Shown here piece by piece: positions 62,016 through 64,000 of a stretch of 64,000 bases of DNA (position 1 is its first letter; each line of letters opens with the position of its first letter). The notes under the pieces were generated by a model. It saw only the letters and a list, made by a program, of their open reading frames with translations, searched no databases and had not been told where the DNA came from. The stretch covers positions 62,001 to 126,000 of the forward strand of contig JAFAEQ010000003.1 in the NCBI GenBank assembly GCA_023423935.1, read 5' to 3'. The stretch comes from Pseudomonadota bacterium (lineage in GTDB: Bacteria > Pseudomonadota > Gammaproteobacteria > Steroidobacterales > Steroidobacteraceae). The translations under genes were made by a program, and so were the position numbers.

Positions 62016-62131
62016 CGAGCGGCTCCTCACGTGGACATTTGCGGTGGCTCACCTTAACGTAGGTCACCTGAAAAGGCTCTTCGAACAACAACAACGCCGC
62101 CGAGTCCGCACGGGACATAAGCGAGGTATTC

Positions 62132-62773
62132 ATGCGCCATGTGATGGTTATGAATGCGAAGGGAGGCTGCGGCAAGAGCACGCTGGCCACCAACGTCGCC
62201 ACCTGGTTTGCACGGGAGGGCTACAAAGTCGCATTGGCTGACTACGATCCGCAGCGTACCAGCCTCGACTGGCTGGAAACCCGTCCCGATGATCTGCCGA
62301 AGATCGTAGGCGTGGCCGCCTACGATGAAGGTATTCGGGGGGTACCGCGCGATATGGAAGTGCTCGTGATCGATGCGCCTGCCCGCACGCACGGATCGGA
62401 GATGAATGAGCTCGTGCGGCGTGCTGAAACCATTCTCGTACCGGTGCTGCCCTCGCCAATCGACATGAAGGCCTGCGGCCATTTCATGGCTGAGCTGCTC
62501 GAGCTGGGCAAGGTGCAGCGTGAACAGGCGCGCCTCGCAGTGGTCGCCAATCGGGTTCGCGAGAACACCCTGATGTTCGAGGAGCTCGACAAGTATCTGG
62601 GCAAGCTCAAAGTGCCCTATCTCGCGTCACTGCGTCAGTCGACGAACTATCTGCGCGCGTTCCAGCGAGGGATGGGCATCTTCGAACTCCCCGAATATCT
62701 GGCCGGCCCCGATTGGGAGCAATGGGCCCCGATCACGAAGTGGCTCGCTAGCAAGAAGAGTCAGCCGGGATAG
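62132..62773 (+). CDS. Orphan ParA-family ATPase
   Basis: Encodes 213 residues, shorter than chromosomal ParA (about 260). The deviant Walker A MNAKGGCGKSTLATN has both signature lysines (K10, K15); Asp of LADYDPQRTSLDW is motif A', and VLVIDAPARTHG is Walker B. No parB, parS or plasmid gene is nearby. Short stand-alone members of this family position various cargo proteins or regulate surface structures; the cargo here is unknown. A perfect hairpin begins at its stop codon. Confidence 0.93.
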   Translation: MRHVMVMNAKGGCGKSTLATNVATWFAREGYKVALADYDPQRTSLDWLETRPDDLPKIVGVAAYDEGIRGVPRDMEVLVIDAPARTHGSEMNELVRRAETILVPVLPSPIDMKACGHFMAELLELGKVQREQARLAVVANRVRENTLMFEELDKYLGKLKVPYLASLRQSTNYLRAFQRGMGIFELPEYLAGPDWEQWAPITKWLASKKSQPG

Positions 62774-62800
62774 CGAAGCGCGGAGCGCGGAGCGCTTCGC
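62773..62800 (+). terminator. Hairpin at the ParA stop codon
   Basis: GCGAAGCGC (62773-62781) and GCGCTTCGC (62792-62800) pair perfectly around a ten-base loop. The first base is the last base of the stop codon. There is no T tract, so termination would not be of the classical intrinsic type. Confidence 0.5.
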
Positions 62801-63085
62801 CAGGCGAGGCTTCGCAGGCTGTAGGTTTCTGGGCTGTAGGCTGTAGGTCAGAGAAGAGGGAGGTTCGTTTCAGTTCTGACCTACAGCCTGTTCCTCCAGG
62901 CTCTAGGCTCTAGGTACTAGGCTCTAGGTCAGAACAGAGAGTCTCCGCTTTCCTTCTCCGGCCTACAGCCTACAGCCTGTTCTTCCAGGCTCTAGGCTCT
63001 AGGTACTAGGCTCTAGGCCAGAACATAGAGAGTCTCGGCGTTCCTTTTCTGACCTTCAGCCTACAGCCTACAGCCTACAGCCTGC
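62801..63085. repeat. CTAGGCT/CTGTAGG heptamer arrays between convergent genes
   Basis: Alternating arms: GGCTGTAGG steps (62817-62848), CCTACAGCC and CTCTAGGCTCTAGG (62880-62930), again near 62960-63020, and CAGCCTACAGCCTACAGCCT (63057-63083). Several near copies of one 110-base composite unit follow each other. The right-most array lies inside the SDR gene and encodes its last residues and stop. Confidence 0.85.
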
Positions 63086-63960
63086 TCTTCCAGACTCTCC
63101 CTGATCCCTTCTTCCATATCTGCATATCGCAGCTTCACGCCGAGATGCTTGAGCATGCGTTCGTTCGAGACGCGGCGCGACTCGTTCAGAAACGACAGTC
63201 GTTCCTGGCTGAATGTCAGTTGAGCTTCATCCATTGAGACTCGCGGGCAAGGTGGAAGGCCGGTCACGGCGGCGAGCAGGTCCAGGAATTCGGTCGCGCT
63301 GCAGGCGTTGCCGTCGGTGACGTTGTAGACGCCACGTGCTTCGGGGTTGGTGGCGGCTTGAACGCACGCTTCGACCAGGTCGTCGACGTGGATGCGATTG
63401 CTGATGCCTGCTTCGTTGGGATGCACGACGGGCTCGGCTTTGCGCAGACGTTCCGTTGGCAATCGGCCGGGACCATAGATGCCGGGCACACGCAGTACCA
63501 CGCGTCGCGTACGACGTTCTGTGCACCACACGCGCGTCATTTCTTCCGCGCTGACGCGACGTCGTGCGCGATCCGTCATGGGTTGAATCGGTGAGCTTTC
63601 ATCGACCGACTCGCCGTCGGTGTTGCCATAGACACCGGTCGTGCTGATGTAGATGAAGGCTCGCGGCGGAACCGTCACGAGTTGCAGAAACCGGTCGAGT
63701 CGCAGATCGCTTTCGCCAGCGGCTGGGGGCGGCGCCAGATAGAAAATGGCCGCCTGTTCCAGCTTTTCGGGCAGATACGTGCCCAGCCGTACGCGATCCA
63801 GATCCAGTGCGTATGCGCGGATACCGGCGGATCGCAGCGCCTGCACGCGCTCGGCCGAACGCGTGGTTACCGTCACGTCGTACAGTCCTGCCAGTCGCCG
63901 CGCCAGACGCGTTCCGACATAACCGCAACCGACGATCAGCGCATGCGGCGCATCAGACAT
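63061..63960 (-). CDS. NAD-dependent epimerase/SDR (YeeZ-like)
   Basis: About 299 residues from ATG 63960; the frame opens at 63987. An extended short-chain dehydrogenase with the nucleotide loop VGCGYVGTRLARRL near the N-terminus, ISTTGVYGNTDGESVDESSP (catalytic Ser and Tyr region) and IHVDDLVEACVQAAT. It resembles E. coli YeeZ, whose substrate is unknown. The C-terminal EEQAVGCRL and stop are translated from CTGTAGG repeats, so the natural C-terminus may have been replaced. It converges on the ParA gene. Confidence 0.88.
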   Translation of the reverse strand: MSDAPHALIVGCGYVGTRLARRLAGLYDVTVTTRSAERVQALRSAGIRAYALDLDRVRLGTYLPEKLEQAAIFYLAPPPAAGESDLRLDRFLQLVTVPPRAFIYISTTGVYGNTDGESVDESSPIQPMTDRARRRVSAEEMTRVWCTERRTRRVVLRVPGIYGPGRLPTERLRKAEPVVHPNEAGISNRIHVDDLVEACVQAATNPEARGVYNVTDGNACSATEFLDLLAAVTGLPPCPRVSMDEAQLTFSQERLSFLNESRRVSNERMLKHLGVKLRYADMEEGIRESLEEQAVGCRL

Positions 63961-64000
63961 CGGCTTCTCCGCAGCGGCATCGTGCAAGCTCGGAAGTGGC

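Noticed and set aside
1..64000. tRNA or rRNA genes
   Set aside because: I looked for the T-loop GGTTCGAATC and rRNA core words in the intergenic gaps and found no convincing case; a tRNAscan run would settle it.

Overview
The window reads as chromosome of a free-living, Gram-negative gammaproteobacterium. Evidence: an aerobic ubiquinone cluster (ubiE-ubiJ-ubiB), the gammaproteobacterial neighbourhood dapF-DUF484-xerC-hslV-hslU, lipoproteins, Tat and Sec signal peptides, three large TonB-dependent receptors (TBDRs) and GC-rich codon use. A Steroidobacteraceae/Nevskiales-like host is my inference. I see no rRNA, tRNA, CRISPR array, transposase or prophage gene.

Layout. 1-14 kb: a DUF6152 protein, a TBDR with a Tat-exported amidohydrolase, purT, a TBDR/six-hairpin glycosidase pair, a lipoprotein, an EamA transporter and a periplasmic-type DNA ligase. 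14-29 kb: a coiled-coil FHA protein, a TerB-like protein, an EF-hand protein, an osmoprotectant-type ABC importer with permease fused to binding protein, pyrophosphatase, DUF1349 and DUF885 proteins, RidA, an outer-membrane protein/lipoprotein pair and an ATP-grasp ligase. 29-36 kb: an ECF sigma/DUF3619/DUF3106 operon, a DUF3667 membrane protein and an ABC exporter. 35-40 kb: a sulfur-type locus (CysB-like regulator, TBDR, sulfate-binding protein). 40.6-47.5 kb: a complete trpEGDCFBA operon behind a promoter, a leader peptide with three Trp codons and an attenuator. 48-53 kb: a MHYT-GGDEF-EAL protein, a LOG-family protein, panD, a DedA protein and a possible hotdog protein. 53-64 kb: ubiB-ubiJ-ubiE, DUF971, hslUV, xerC, DUF484, dapF, a CoA-binding protein, an orphan ParA and an SDR.

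The most unusual content is intergenic. Several families of degenerate short-period repeats fill many gaps. Three are heptamers (AATTGAC, CAATGAG and CTAGGCT types) and at least three are nonamers (GTGATGGCA, CACAAAGAT and CACGGGGTA types). Many form inverted arms, abut or supply stop codons, and one sits between hslV and hslU. Every heptamer unit carries a stop triplet, and because 7 is not a multiple of 3 an array closes all three frames.

The best regulatory discovery is the trp leader. A TTGACG-17-TAATAC promoter lies so close to the leader ATG that the transcript is probably leaderless or nearly so. The antiterminator arm starts directly after the leader stop codon. A GTGATG-type stem-loop has been added between the attenuator and trpE.
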